Source: Mycobacterium seoulense (GTDB lineage Bacteria > Actinomycetota > Actinomycetes > Mycobacteriales > Mycobacteriaceae). From it: 64,000 nucleotides of DNA. The DNA is taken from NCBI RefSeq assembly GCF_010731595.1, contig NZ_AP022582.1, forward strand, positions 3,410,001 through 3,474,000, given 5' to 3'. Shown here one piece after another: positions 26,718 to 35,545 of this stretch. The notes under the pieces are model-generated. The model had not been told where the DNA came from and made no database searches. It saw only the letters and a program-made list of their open reading frames with translations. The translations under genes were made by a program, and so were the position numbers. Position 1 is the first letter of the stretch, and every line of letters begins with the position of its first letter.

Positions 26718-28373
26718 GTGCCAGCAGCACCGGGACGACCGTTGCCCCTGATCACGCAGGACAACGAATTCTTCTGGACCTCGGGCGCCGACGGCGCGCT
26801 GCGGCTGCAGCAATGCAATAGCTGCGAATCGCTGATCCATCCGCCGGCGCCGGTGTGCCGGTACTGCCGCTCACTCGACGTCGGGGTGCGAGCGGTCTCC
26901 GGCCGGGCGACGCTCGCCGGGTTCACCATCAACGAACGGTTCAGTTTGCCCGGGCTGGTCGCGCCCTACGTGATCGCGCAGGTGGCGATCGCCGAAGATC
27001 CGCGGGTTCGGTTGACCACCAACATCATCGAGTGCGAGCCGGATCGGCTCGAACTCGGCCAACAGGTCGAGGTCGTCTTCGAGCAGGTCGAGGACGTGTG
27101 GTTTCCGCTGTTCCGGCCGGTACCAGACGCCGGGCCCGGTCCACTGCCCATCGACGAAATAGCGCCGGAGCGCTTCGGCGAGCACGTACGCCCGATGCTG
27201 ACCCAGGAGAAGTTCGAAGACAAGGTCGCGCTGACCGGGATCGGCATGTCGCCGATCGGTCGCCGGCTGATGCAGCCGCCGTTGGCGCTGACTGTGCAGG
27301 CGTGCGAAGCGGCCATCGCCGACGCCGGTCTGACGTACGCGGACATCGACGGCCTGTCGACCTACCCCGGCGCGATCAACGTCGGCGGCTTCGGGGAAGG
27401 CGGGGTGACCGCGCTGGAAGCGGCGCTCGGCATCCGGCCCACGTGGCACAACGGCGCCATGGAGACATTCGGCCCGGGCGGATCGCTGATCGCGGCCATG
27501 CAGGCGGTCGCCTGCGGCCTGGCCCGTCATGTGCTGTGCTTCCGCACGCTGTGGGAAGCCACCAATGGCGAGCTGATGAAGCAGGGAAAGATCAGCCCGT
27601 CGATGGGCCGGATGTCGGGCTGGCAAATGCCATTCGGCGCAACATCTGCGGCCCACACCTTGGCGATGAACGCGCAGCGGCACTTTCACCGCTACGGCAC
27701 CACCAAAGAGACTCTCGGCTGGATCGCATTGAACCAGCGGGCGAACGCCGAACTCAACCCCACCGCCATCTACCGGTCACCGCTGACAATGGACGACTAC
27801 CTGAACGCGCGGCCTATCACCACGCCGTTCGGCCTCTACGACTGCGACGTGCCGTGCGACGGCGCGATAGCGGTCATCGTCTCGGCCGTCGACGCCGCCC
27901 GTGACCTCGCGAAGCCGCCCGTCCTGGTGGAGGCGGTGGGCACGCAGATCATCGAGCGAATCGACTGGGACCAAAGCACTTTGACTCACGAGCCGCAGGT
28001 GCTGGGCCAGGCCGCACACGTGTGGACCCGCACCTCGCTGCGGCCCGCCGACGTCGACGTCGCCGAACTCTACGACGGCTTCACCATGAACTGTCTGTCG
28101 TGGATCGAGGCGCTGGGCTTCTGCGGCATCGGCGAGGCCAAAGAGTTCCTCGACGGCGGCAAGAACATCGCCCGCGACGGCCAGCTGCCACTCAACACAC
28201 ATGGCGGCCAGCTCTCGCACGGCCGCACCCACGGCATGGGCCTCGTCCACGAGGCGGTCACCCAGCTGCGCGGGGAGGCCGGGGCCCGCCAGGTCGCCGG
28301 CGCCCGCGTCGGCGTGGTCAGCAGCGGCGGCCTCACCCCCAGCGGTGTGTTGTTGCTCCGGGCCGATACATGA
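26718..28373 (+). CDS. DUF35 (ChsH2-like) and thiolase/Ltp2-like fusion protein
   Basis: 551-residue fusion. Residues 1-150 form a DUF35 zinc ribbon and OB fold, with Zn ligands C33, C36, C47 and C50 (CNSCESLI and CRYC). From about 165 the protein is a lipid-transfer-type thiolase (VALTGIGMSPIGRR, CEAAIADAGLTYADIDGL, HGGQLSHGRTHGMG). In mycobacterial steroid side-chain breakdown these are separate proteins: the DUF35 domain of ChsH2 binds the Ltp2 aldolase. GTG 26718 lies behind GGAGG. It heads a four-gene operon. Confidence 0.92.
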   Translation: MPAAPGRPLPLITQDNEFFWTSGADGALRLQQCNSCESLIHPPAPVCRYCRSLDVGVRAVSGRATLAGFTINERFSLPGLVAPYVIAQVAIAEDPRVRLTTNIIECEPDRLELGQQVEVVFEQVEDVWFPLFRPVPDAGPGPLPIDEIAPERFGEHVRPMLTQEKFEDKVALTGIGMSPIGRRLMQPPLALTVQACEAAIADAGLTYADIDGLSTYPGAINVGGFGEGGVTALEAALGIRPTWHNGAMETFGPGGSLIAAMQAVACGLARHVLCFRTLWEATNGELMKQGKISPSMGRMSGWQMPFGATSAAHTLAMNAQRHFHRYGTTKETLGWIALNQRANAELNPTAIYRSPLTMDDYLNARPITTPFGLYDCDVPCDGAIAVIVSAVDAARDLAKPPVLVEAVGTQIIERIDWDQSTLTHEPQVLGQAAHVWTRTSLRPADVDVAELYDGFTMNCLSWIEALGFCGIGEAKEFLDGGKNIARDGQLPLNTHGGQLSHGRTHGMGLVHEAVTQLRGEAGARQVAGARVGVVSSGGLTPSGVLLLRADT

Positions 28374-29263
28374 GTACGCCCCGGCCCAGGCTGGTGATCG
28401 TCGACGGCGTGCCGATGTCGGCGCTGATCGCCGAATCCGCAGAGCCCAAGGCCGTGATCGTCGCCATCCACGGCGGAGGCACCACCGCGGTGTATTTCGA
28501 TTGCCCGGGCCACCCGTCGTTGTCGCTGTTACGGACCGGCGCGGCAGCCGGATTCACCGTGGTGGCGCTCGACCGGCCCGGCTACGGCAGCTCCGCGCCC
28601 TATCCGGAGGCGATGGCCCTGCCAGAGCAGCGGGTCAATCTCGCCTACGGGGCGGTGGACCGCATCCTCGGTGATCGGCCACGCGGCGCGGGGTTGTTCC
28701 TGATGGCCCATTCCGGCGGGTGCGAACTCGTGATGCGGATGGGCGCCGACGAGCGCGGTGCCGAGCTGCTGGGCATCGAACTGGCCGGGACGGGCCGGCG
28801 CTACCACCCGGCGGCCCGGGACATCCTGAAAACCGCGACACGCGAACGCCGCCCGGCCGGCCTGCGTGAGCTGCTGTGGCACCCCGAAAACCTTTACCCG
28901 CCCGAGGTTCTCACCGGCGCCACGGTGTCTCCGACCGCGCCGTCCTATGAGGACCAGATGGTCTCCAACTGGGCCCGCCAGGATTTTCCGGCGCTCGCGC
29001 CCGCGGTGCGCGTCCCGGTGCAATTCAGCATCGCCGAACACGAAAAGGTCTGGCAGAACGATCCTTCCGCGGTGGCCGAGATCGAGGAGCTGTTCTCCGG
29101 CTCGCCGCGATTCACCGTGCATCGGCAGCCCGACGCGGGACACAACATGAGCCTGGGTCACACCGCGGCCGACTACCACGCGAAGGTTTTCGCGTTCGCC
29201 GACGACTGTGTGGCGGCGAAGGTGAATCCCGTTGATAAAGAAGGCGACCTGGAGGCCGGATGA
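28370..29263 (+). CDS. Alpha/beta hydrolase
   Basis: 297-residue alpha/beta hydrolase. The oxyanion motif is AIHGGGTTAV, strand-4 is VVALDRPGYGSSAP, and the nucleophile is Ser115 in MAHSGGCEL; the likely catalytic His is in DAGHNMSLG. The ATG at 28370 overlaps the fusion gene stop. It may hydrolyse an ester, thioester or C-C bond in the same pathway. Confidence 0.9.
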   Translation: MSTPRPRLVIVDGVPMSALIAESAEPKAVIVAIHGGGTTAVYFDCPGHPSLSLLRTGAAAGFTVVALDRPGYGSSAPYPEAMALPEQRVNLAYGAVDRILGDRPRGAGLFLMAHSGGCELVMRMGADERGAELLGIELAGTGRRYHPAARDILKTATRERRPAGLRELLWHPENLYPPEVLTGATVSPTAPSYEDQMVSNWARQDFPALAPAVRVPVQFSIAEHEKVWQNDPSAVAEIEELFSGSPRFTVHRQPDAGHNMSLGHTAADYHAKVFAFADDCVAAKVNPVDKEGDLEAG

Positions 29264-30069
29264 GGGTCGGGTTCATCGGTCTGGGCAGTCAGGGCGCCCC
29301 CATGGCGCGACGGATCGTCGAGGGCGGCTACCCGACGACGCTGTGGGCGCGCAGGCGCGCGACCCTGGATCCGTTCGCCGACACCACGGCGAAGGTCGCC
29401 GAGTCACCGGCCGGGCTCGCGGCGGCCAGCGATCTGGTGTGTCTCTGCGTCGTGGGCGACGCGGACGTCAACGAGCTCGTGGACGGCGAGTTGTTGGCGG
29501 CGATGAAGCCGGGCGGTGTGATCGCGGTGCACAGCACCGTTCACCCCAACACCTGCCGCGAACTCGCGAAGAAGGCGGCGACCAAAGGCATTTCGGTCAT
29601 CGACGCGCCGGTGAGTGGCGGCGCACCGGCGGCCTCCGAAGGGCGCCTGATGGTGATGGTCGGCGGCGACGCCGACGTCGTCGAACGGTGCCGCCCGGTC
29701 TTCGCAACCTACGCCGACCCGATCGTCCATCTCGGGGAGCTGGGTTCCGGTCAAACCACCAAGCTGCTCAACAACCTGCTGTTCACCGCCCACCTGGGCA
29801 CCGCGGCCAGCGCGCTGTCGCTGGCCGGCGCCCTCGGCGTCGACCCGGACCGCCTCACCGAAGTCGTCTCACGCAGCAGCGGGAACAGCTTCGCGCTCAA
29901 CGCCCTTGGCGGGATCGGCGGATTGGACCGGCTCGCCGGCGTGGCCGGGACACTGCTGCAAAAGGACGTCCGCCTGGTGGTCGACTTGGCCGACCGGGCC
30001 GGGGTGAGCGGTGGCGCCGTGCTGGAGGCGGCCGATGCCGCCCTGGCCCGCATGGGCCATCCACGGTGA
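29260..30069 (+). CDS. 3-hydroxyisobutyrate dehydrogenase-like enzyme
   Basis: 269-residue NAD(P)-dependent beta-hydroxyacid dehydrogenase. Motifs: GFIGLGSQGAPMARRI, DAPVSGGAPAASEG and catalytic Lys in GQTTKLLNNLL. The start overlaps the hydrolase stop (ATGA) and the stop overlaps the next dehydrogenase (GTGA). A tandem pair of different members suggests two related substrates, or a heteromer. Confidence 0.92.
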   Translation: MRVGFIGLGSQGAPMARRIVEGGYPTTLWARRRATLDPFADTTAKVAESPAGLAAASDLVCLCVVGDADVNELVDGELLAAMKPGGVIAVHSTVHPNTCRELAKKAATKGISVIDAPVSGGAPAASEGRLMVMVGGDADVVERCRPVFATYADPIVHLGELGSGQTTKLLNNLLFTAHLGTAASALSLAGALGVDPDRLTEVVSRSSGNSFALNALGGIGGLDRLAGVAGTLLQKDVRLVVDLADRAGVSGGAVLEAADAALARMGHPR

Positions 30070-30866
30070 GGGTCGGGGTCGTCGGCGCCGGCCGAATGGG
30101 CCGGCCCATGGTGGCCCGCCTGGTAGCAGCCGGGCACGAGGTCCGGGCCCTGGGCCGGACGTCCGGAAATCGGACCGACCTCGAGCGGCTCGGCGCGCGT
30201 GCGGTCCGCGACGTCGCCGATGCCGCCGCGCAGGCCGACGTCGTGCTGCTCTGCGTGTTCACCGATCAGCAGGTGCGAGAGGTATGCCTGGACGGCGGGT
30301 TGCTGTCCGCCATGCCGCCCGGCGCGGCGCTGGTGGTGCACACCACGGCCAGCCCGAAAACGATCGACGCCCTCGCCGCATTCGTCGACGGGATCGACGT
30401 CATCGATGCCGCGGTCAGCGGTGGCCCACACGACGCCGCCGCCGGCCGGCTCACGCTCTTCGTGGGCGGCGCCGACGACGCGATCACACGGGTGCGGCCG
30501 GTGCTGAGCAGCTACGGCGATCCCGTCTTGCACGTCGGCCCGCGGGGCTCCGGCCAGAAAGTGAAGCTCGTGAACAACGCCCTGTTCGCGGGTCAGATCG
30601 GGCTGCTCGCGGAGGCCACGCGATTGGGCGGGCGGCTCGGCGTGCCCGAGTCGACGCTGCTGACCGCGCTCGCGCACGGCAGCGCGGCCAGCCGCGTCCT
30701 GGACCTGGTGGCGGCGGGAGGTTCCGTCGCGTCGTTCATCGACGTTGCCGGTGAATTCGTGAACAAGGACGTCGCCGTCGTGCGCGGCATCAGCGCAGAA
30801 CTCGGCGGCGATCTGGGTGCCCTCGAGGGGCTCATCCAGTCCATCGACGTCGCGAAGAGGGTTTGA
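30066..30866 (+). CDS. 3-hydroxyisobutyrate dehydrogenase-like enzyme
   Basis: 266-residue second member of the tandem pair, starting GTG 30066 inside the previous stop. Motifs: GVVGAGRMGRPMVARL, DAAVSGGPHDAAAG and GQKVKLVNNALFAG with the catalytic Lys. It ends the operon that began with the DUF35-thiolase fusion. Confidence 0.92.
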   Translation: MRVGVVGAGRMGRPMVARLVAAGHEVRALGRTSGNRTDLERLGARAVRDVADAAAQADVVLLCVFTDQQVREVCLDGGLLSAMPPGAALVVHTTASPKTIDALAAFVDGIDVIDAAVSGGPHDAAAGRLTLFVGGADDAITRVRPVLSSYGDPVLHVGPRGSGQKVKLVNNALFAGQIGLLAEATRLGGRLGVPESTLLTALAHGSAASRVLDLVAAGGSVASFIDVAGEFVNKDVAVVRGISAELGGDLGALEGLIQSIDVAKRV

Positions 30867-30914
30867 GAAGCTGGCGTTTCGCTCTTTCCGGTTCGTCACG
30901 AAGGTATTACCGTT

Positions 30915-30946
30915 ACCGTTACAGTCAACGACTCGGCTGTAACGGT
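30915..30946. repeat. Inverted repeat ACCGTTACAG-N12-CTGTAACGGT
   Basis: Two perfect 10-bp arms (30915-30924 and 30937-30946) separated by 12 bp, 32-63 bp upstream of the P450 at 30978. The left arm is preceded by another TTACCGTT copy. It differs from the other operators in the window and probably binds a separate regulator of this P450/ferredoxin pair. Confidence 0.65.
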
Positions 30947-30977
30947 TCAGCCCACCCTCGCCGCTGAGGAGGAATCA

Positions 30978-32183
30978 GTGACAAAACCGAAGGTCGTCTT
31001 CGATCCGTACTCCGAGGACTACTTCAACAACCCGTTCGACATCTATCGACAGATGCGCGAGGAAGCACCGCTGTATTACGACGAAAAAGAGGACTTCTAC
31101 GCGCTGACCCGCCACGAGGACGTCGCGGCCGCCTTCAAGGACTTCGAGACATACTCCTCGGCGCGCGGCTGCGACCTGGCGATGGTGCGCAGGGGCATCG
31201 CCCCGGAGCAGAAGTCGATCATCTTCATGGATCCGCCGGAGCACCGCCACATGCGCAGCCTGCTCAACAAGGCGTTCACCCCCCGCGCGATCCAGTCGCA
31301 GCGCGAGACCATCATCGAGGTGATCGACAAATACCTGGGTGCCGCCGACCCCGAGAACTTCGATGTCGTGCAGGACTTCTCCGGGCCGTTCCCGGTGGAG
31401 GTCATCACCCGGATGGCCGGGGTGCCGGAGGAGTACCGACAGCAGGTGCGCCACTGGATCGACACCAGCCTGTCCCACGAACCGGGCCAGATCGAGATCA
31501 GCGAAGCCGGCATGCAGGCCAACATCGATACGGCGATGTACTACTTCAGCCTGGTGCAGGAGCGGCGCCAAGAACCGCAGGACGACATGATCAGCCGGCT
31601 GATCGCGGCCGAGATCCCCGGCCAAGACGGCCAGCTGCGCAAGCTCGACGACATCGAGATCTGCGGATTCGCAACCCTTCTGGGCGGGGCGGGCGCCGAG
31701 ACCGTCACCAAGCTGATGGGCAACGCGGCGGTGATCTTCGCCCGTCACCCCGACCAGTGGCAGAAGCTGCAGGAGGACCGCGACAAGATCCCCGGGGCGG
31801 TGGAAGAGCTACTGCGCTACGAGGGTCCGGTGCAGTACAACGTCCGCTACACCCTCAGGGAGGCACACGTCAGCGGCGGCGTCATTCCTGCCGGCAAGCC
31901 GGTGTTCCTGTGCGGCGCCGCGGCGAACCGCGACCCGGAGGCCTTCACCGACGCCGACACCTTCGACATCGAGCGGGACCAGACCGAGGCGCAACACCTC
32001 GGGCTCGGGTATGGGATCCACAGCTGCCTGGGCGCCGCGCTCGCCCGCCTGGAAAGCAGGATCGCGCTGGAGAGGCTGCTCGACTTCATGCCCCGCTACG
32101 AGGTGGACTGGGCCGGGTGCAAGCGGGTGAACATGCAAAACGTCGCGGGCTGGAAGAACGTGCCCGTCAAGGTCCTTCGATAA
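30978..32183 (+). CDS. Cytochrome P450
   Basis: 401-residue P450. I-helix: GGAGAETVTK; ExxR: EELLRYEGPV; heme loop: LGYGIHSCLG with Cys350. It starts at GTG 30978 behind GAGGAGG. The I-helix has Glu-Thr (AET) in the acid-Thr pair. A ferredoxin follows after 10 bp. Length and ends are normal for bacterial P450s. Substrate unknown. Confidence 0.94.
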   Translation: MTKPKVVFDPYSEDYFNNPFDIYRQMREEAPLYYDEKEDFYALTRHEDVAAAFKDFETYSSARGCDLAMVRRGIAPEQKSIIFMDPPEHRHMRSLLNKAFTPRAIQSQRETIIEVIDKYLGAADPENFDVVQDFSGPFPVEVITRMAGVPEEYRQQVRHWIDTSLSHEPGQIEISEAGMQANIDTAMYYFSLVQERRQEPQDDMISRLIAAEIPGQDGQLRKLDDIEICGFATLLGGAGAETVTKLMGNAAVIFARHPDQWQKLQEDRDKIPGAVEELLRYEGPVQYNVRYTLREAHVSGGVIPAGKPVFLCGAAANRDPEAFTDADTFDIERDQTEAQHLGLGYGIHSCLGAALARLESRIALERLLDFMPRYEVDWAGCKRVNMQNVAGWKNVPVKVLR

Positions 32184-32193
32184 GGGGGTTGCC

Positions 32194-32394
32194 GTGACGA
32201 AGAAAATCGAAGTCGATTGGGGACTGTGCGAGAGCAACGGCGTCTGCATGGGCATCAATCCGGAGATCTTTCTCCTCGGCGACGACGACATGCTGACCGT
32301 CTTGCAGGAGGAAGTCACCCCCGAGAACGAACATGACGTGCGCGAGGCCGTTCGTCAGTGCCCCCGGCAGGCCATCTCCATCGTGGGCGAGTAG
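32194..32394 (+). CDS. Ferredoxin, partner of the upstream P450
   Basis: 66-residue ferredoxin with Cys at 12 and 18 (CESNGVC) and a third in RQCPRQA, the three-Cys [3Fe-4S] pattern; the central residue is Asn. Start GTG 32194 with GGGGG upstream. Convergent with the DUF1330 gene 3 bp away. Confidence 0.93.
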   Translation: MTKKIEVDWGLCESNGVCMGINPEIFLLGDDDMLTVLQEEVTPENEHDVREAVRQCPRQAISIVGE

Positions 32395-32397
32395 CGA

Positions 32398-32682
32398 TCA
32401 GAACCCGGAGAGGATGACGGCGTTGCAGTCGGCCGCGGCCTGCCGCAGTTTTGCCGCTTCTTGATAGGCCTCGGACTCGTACCACGCGCGGGCCGCGTCC
32501 ACCGATTCGAATTCCAGCACGACGGTCTGGTCGCCGTGCCAGGTGCCTTCGATCACCCTGGGGGTGGCGTCCACCGCCAGAATCGTGGCGCCGGCCATGG
32601 CCGAACCGGCGGCCCGGGCATAGGCTTTCATGCCCTCCGGATCCTTGATGGCCTCCGTCAAAATGACGTATCCCTTAGCCAC
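32398..32682 (-). CDS. DUF1330 family protein
   Basis: 94-residue dimeric alpha/beta-barrel (ferredoxin-like) domain protein. MAKGYVILTEAIKDPEGMKAY and the terminal VVLEFESVDAARAWYESEAYQEA are typical of DUF1330. No cofactor motif is visible. AAGGAG precedes the start at 32682. The family function is unknown; small barrels of this type often act on reactive intermediates. Confidence 0.88.
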   Translation of the reverse strand: MAKGYVILTEAIKDPEGMKAYARAAGSAMAGATILAVDATPRVIEGTWHGDQTVVLEFESVDAARAWYESEAYQEAAKLRQAAADCNAVILSGF

Positions 32683-32715
32683 TTCGTGAATCTCCTTGTT
32701 TCCCTGCGGTGCTGA

Positions 32716-32904
32716 TCAGATCTCGCCGATGGCCTGCTCGGGACACGACTCGATCGCCTCGCGAGTGGCCGCCTCGAATTGCGGTGGGACGTCCGACGGT
32801 ATCGCCTCGGCGTATCCGTCGTCGGTGAGGCTGAACACCTCCGGGCACAGCGTCGTGCAGACGCCGTGGCCGCGGCAGCGCTGGTCGTCGACTGTGACTT
32901 TCAT
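32716..32904 (-). CDS. Ferredoxin, partner of the P450 at 32901-34172
   Basis: 62-residue ferredoxin. Motif CRGHGVCTTLCPEVF gives Cys at 10, 16 and 20 with His13, plus a later SCPEQA Cys, so four Cys rather than the three in its siblings. It may hold a [3Fe-4S] or a His/Cys-ligated [4Fe-4S] cluster. Its ATG overlaps the P450 stop (ATGA), so the two are cotranslated. Confidence 0.92.
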   Translation of the reverse strand: MKVTVDDQRCRGHGVCTTLCPEVFSLTDDGYAEAIPSDVPPQFEAATREAIESCPEQAIGEI

Positions 32905-34172
32905 GCCGGGGTGAACTCCAGGTGCAGCTCCGTCAGTCCGCGCAGGATGTACGTCGGAACGTATTGGTAGCGGCGGTCATCCGCGGGACCGTGCCTGCGC
33001 TCGTCGATCCGGATCTCGGAGGTCCGGTCGAGCAGGCGCTCGATCGCCACCCGGGTTTCGGCACGCGCCAGCGGCGCGCCGGGGCAGCTGTGGATTCCGC
33101 GCCCGAACGAGATGTGCTGGCGGGCGTTCTTGCGGGCCGGGTCGAACGTGGTGGGGTCGTCGAACCGGCGGGGATCACGGTTGGCGGCCGCCTGCACGAC
33201 CATCACGGTGGTTCCCGCGGGCAGGTCGACGCCGCCGACGTTGACGGGCACCCGATTCAGCCGGAAGTCGCCCTTGACCGGGCTCTCGTGGCGCAGCGAC
33301 TCCTCGATGAAGTTGGGGATCAGGCTGCGGTCCTTGCGCAGCTGCGCCTGGATGTCGGGCCGCTCCCCGAGCGTCTGCAGGGCCGCACCCAGCAACCGCA
33401 CCGTGGTCTCCTGCCCCGCCGAGAAGACGTTGCTGGCGACACGCGCCACGTCCTCGACCTCGGGGACGGAGCCGTCCGGGTACGTTGCGGTCGCCAGGCC
33501 GGTCAGCACGTCGTCGCGGGGGTCGCGGCGGCGGTCCCGGACGTAGTCGGAGAAAAGACCGTAGAGGAACTCCAGCGGGCTGTGCGCCAGCGAGCCCTTG
33601 GTCCCCCCGACGCCGCCGCCCGAGTGGTCGCGGATGCCCTTGACGAACTTGTCGCGATCCTCCTCGGGCACGCCGAGCAGGTCGGCGATGACGAGCAGCG
33701 TGAACGGGCCGGCGAAGCCCTTGATGAAGTCGCCGTGGCCGGGCGCCAGGAACGCGTCGAGCACCTGGTCGGCGAGCACCCACATGGCGTCCTCGTTCTC
33801 CTTGAGGCGCTTGGGGGTGATGAGCCGCATCAACAGCGAGCGGTGGTTGGTGTGGGTCGGCGGATCGAGCGTCGGCAGTTGGTCGCTGAACGGCAATTCG
33901 TCGCGGTGTTTCTCGATCAACTCGGTGACGTCGTCGCCCTCCAGCGGCACCGGAAAGCCGGGGAACGGGCCGGTCACCGAGATGCACGAGGACCAGGTCT
34001 CGGCGTCGTTGAGCACGGCGCAGGCCTCGTCCCAACCGGTGATCATCGTGACGTCGTGATGGGGCTCCCGCGTAACGGGACACTGCCGGCGCAGCGCCTC
34101 GTAGTAGGGGTACGGGTCGTCGATCAGCTCGCTGCCGCGGAAGAAGTCCAATTCGGAGAATTCGTTCGCCAT
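32901..34172 (-). CDS. Cytochrome P450
   Basis: 423-residue P450. I-helix: FSAGQETTVRL (acid-Thr pair ET); ExxR: EESLRHESPV; heme loop: ISFGRGIHSCPG with Cys363. The ATG at 34172 was chosen because AAGGAG lies about 6 bases upstream. A degenerate operator-like site lies 48-62 bp before the start. Ferredoxin follows in an ATGA overlap. Confidence 0.94.
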   Translation of the reverse strand: MANEFSELDFFRGSELIDDPYPYYEALRRQCPVTREPHHDVTMITGWDEACAVLNDAETWSSCISVTGPFPGFPVPLEGDDVTELIEKHRDELPFSDQLPTLDPPTHTNHRSLLMRLITPKRLKENEDAMWVLADQVLDAFLAPGHGDFIKGFAGPFTLLVIADLLGVPEEDRDKFVKGIRDHSGGGVGGTKGSLAHSPLEFLYGLFSDYVRDRRRDPRDDVLTGLATATYPDGSVPEVEDVARVASNVFSAGQETTVRLLGAALQTLGERPDIQAQLRKDRSLIPNFIEESLRHESPVKGDFRLNRVPVNVGGVDLPAGTTVMVVQAAANRDPRRFDDPTTFDPARKNARQHISFGRGIHSCPGAPLARAETRVAIERLLDRTSEIRIDERRHGPADDRRYQYVPTYILRGLTELHLEFTPA

Positions 34173-34219
34173 CTCCCGCTCCTTGAATTTCAGCCAGTGA
34201 GAACGTGCCTCTCGCAGAT

Positions 34220-34234
34220 GAGTATTACATTTCC
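34220..34234. promoter_or_regulatory. Weak GAGAATNNNATTCTC-like site (9 of 12)
   Basis: GAGTATTACATTTCC, 48-62 bp upstream of the P450 start at 34172. Position fits the stronger sites, but a 9-of-12 match could be chance. Confidence 0.3.
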
Positions 34235-34290
34235 ACAAGGCGCGGTGGTCGTCAACGAGGGGCCGTCGCCCCGCATGCCGGTATGCCGCG

Positions 34291-34815
34291 TCAGCCGGCG
34301 GGAATCAGATCGGCGGCGACCGATGGCCAGGCCAGCAGCCCGCTGCGGAAGGTCTCGACATGGCCGAGCGGGGCGGCCGGCAGGGCCGCGGCGGCCAGGG
34401 CCTGGGCTTTGAACGTGCGTGCGGCCATGCTGAGCCGGTGCTGCACCAGGCCGACGCTGTCGTCGAGTTCGGCGGGCCAGGTCTCACCCCAGAGCGTGAC
34501 CTCGGTAACCCCACGGTCGAGGGCCTGCAACACCCCTTGCCGCACGCGCGAGTCGCACCCGAACAGGTCGGACGCGGCCGCCAGGGCCTGGGGGCGAGGG
34601 CGTGTCTGCACCGACGCCAACGCGTCTTCGAGGTCGACCACTTGGGCGCCCAGGATGTGCAGCGGCCGATCGTCCGGGCGGTCAGCCAGGTCAGCCAGGT
34701 CGGCCAGGAGAACGGTGACGTCCCACCCCGCCATCGCGCGGTCGAAGAGCCAGCCGCCGGCGAACCGCACCACGTCGACGACGGTGGCGGCGACCACGTC
34801 GAGCCGGTATCTCAT
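34291..34815 (-). CDS. Conserved hypothetical protein next to TetR
   Basis: 174-residue soluble protein, Ala/Leu rich and alpha-helical. It begins MRYRLDVVAATVVDVVRFAGGW and contains a LADLADLAD repeat encoded by three 9-bp copies (34681-34707). Central WDVTVLL and DRPLHILGAQVVDLED segments look like an alpha/beta fold. It starts 17 bp after the TetR stop on the same strand. I do not recognise the family. Confidence 0.65.
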   Translation of the reverse strand: MRYRLDVVAATVVDVVRFAGGWLFDRAMAGWDVTVLLADLADLADRPDDRPLHILGAQVVDLEDALASVQTRPRPQALAAASDLFGCDSRVRQGVLQALDRGVTEVTLWGETWPAELDDSVGLVQHRLSMAARTFKAQALAAAALPAAPLGHVETFRSGLLAWPSVAADLIPAG

Positions 34816-34832
34816 GTCCTCGCGCGGCTCGT

Positions 34833-35426
34833 CTATGGGGCGAAGTCTCGCGCCAGCGTCTCGGCGTACTGCTTGAACACCTCGGTCAGGGGTATCGATG
34901 GATCGAGCAACCATGTGGTTTCCATTCCGTGGACGAAGGCGAGAATTTCCACTGCCTTGACGGCGGGGTCTATGTCCGTGCGGTACCGGCCGTCGGCCTG
35001 CCCGCGCCGGATGAGATCGGCGACGATGTCGGTCGCGGCGCGATGCCGGGCCAGCATCCGGTCGTGCAGCGGAGCCTCGGGCAGGATGTTCTCGACCAGC
35101 AGCACCGTGAACGTCCCGACCAGTTCGGGCGCGCGGTTGAACCGGTCGGCGACCTGGGCGATCTGGGCGAAAAGATCGCCGGTCCGGTCGGCGTGGAGGT
35201 CGTCGTCGAGGTCGCGCGCGTCGAGGACGGCGTGCAGCAGCTGCTCCTTGGATTCGAAGTGGTGCAGCAGCCCGGCGGGGGTGACGCCGGCCTCGCCGGC
35301 GATCTGGGCGAGGGTGGTGCTGCGCCAGCCATTGCGCGTGAGCAGCCGCTGGGCGACCTCGAGGATCCGCTGCTTGCGGTCCTCGCCTTTGGCGAGCAGC
35401 GTGTCGTACGGCCGCGCGTCGGGCAC
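34833..35426 (-). CDS. TetR family transcriptional regulator
   Basis: 197-residue TetR. The DNA-binding domain is near the N-terminus (RILEVAQRLLTRNGWRSTTL, then IAGEAGVTPAGLLHHFESKEQLL). The ligand domain has the usual all-helical pattern. GTG 35426 was chosen because AAGGAG lies about 5 bases upstream; a longer frame opens at 35474 but would run into the inverted repeat. The inverted repeat just upstream is a likely autoregulatory operator. Confidence 0.92.
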   Translation of the reverse strand: MPDARPYDTLLAKGEDRKQRILEVAQRLLTRNGWRSTTLAQIAGEAGVTPAGLLHHFESKEQLLHAVLDARDLDDDLHADRTGDLFAQIAQVADRFNRAPELVGTFTVLLVENILPEAPLHDRMLARHRAATDIVADLIRRGQADGRYRTDIDPAVKAVEILAFVHGMETTWLLDPSIPLTEVFKQYAETLARDFAP

Positions 35427-35454
35427 CGGACTCCTTCGAGGAATTGGCGGGCTG

Positions 35455-35486
35455 AACCAACCTAGTGAACACACAGTAGGTTAGTT
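35455..35486. repeat. Inverted repeat upstream of TetR
   Basis: Arms AACCAACCTA (35455-35464) and TAGGTTAGTT (35477-35486) match at 9 of 10 positions with a 12-bp spacer. It lies 29-60 bp upstream of the TetR start and between TetR and the thiolase stop, typical for an autoregulatory TetR operator. Confidence 0.6.
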
Positions 35487-35545
35487 TGCGGCCTGTGACA
35501 AGGGTCACCCGGGGGTGCCGTTTTCCGGCCTGGGTTGTGCCGGCG

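Noticed and set aside
34681..34707. Three 9-bp tandem repeats
   Set aside because: They encode LADLADLAD inside a gene; a small coding repeat, not a regulatory or mobile element.
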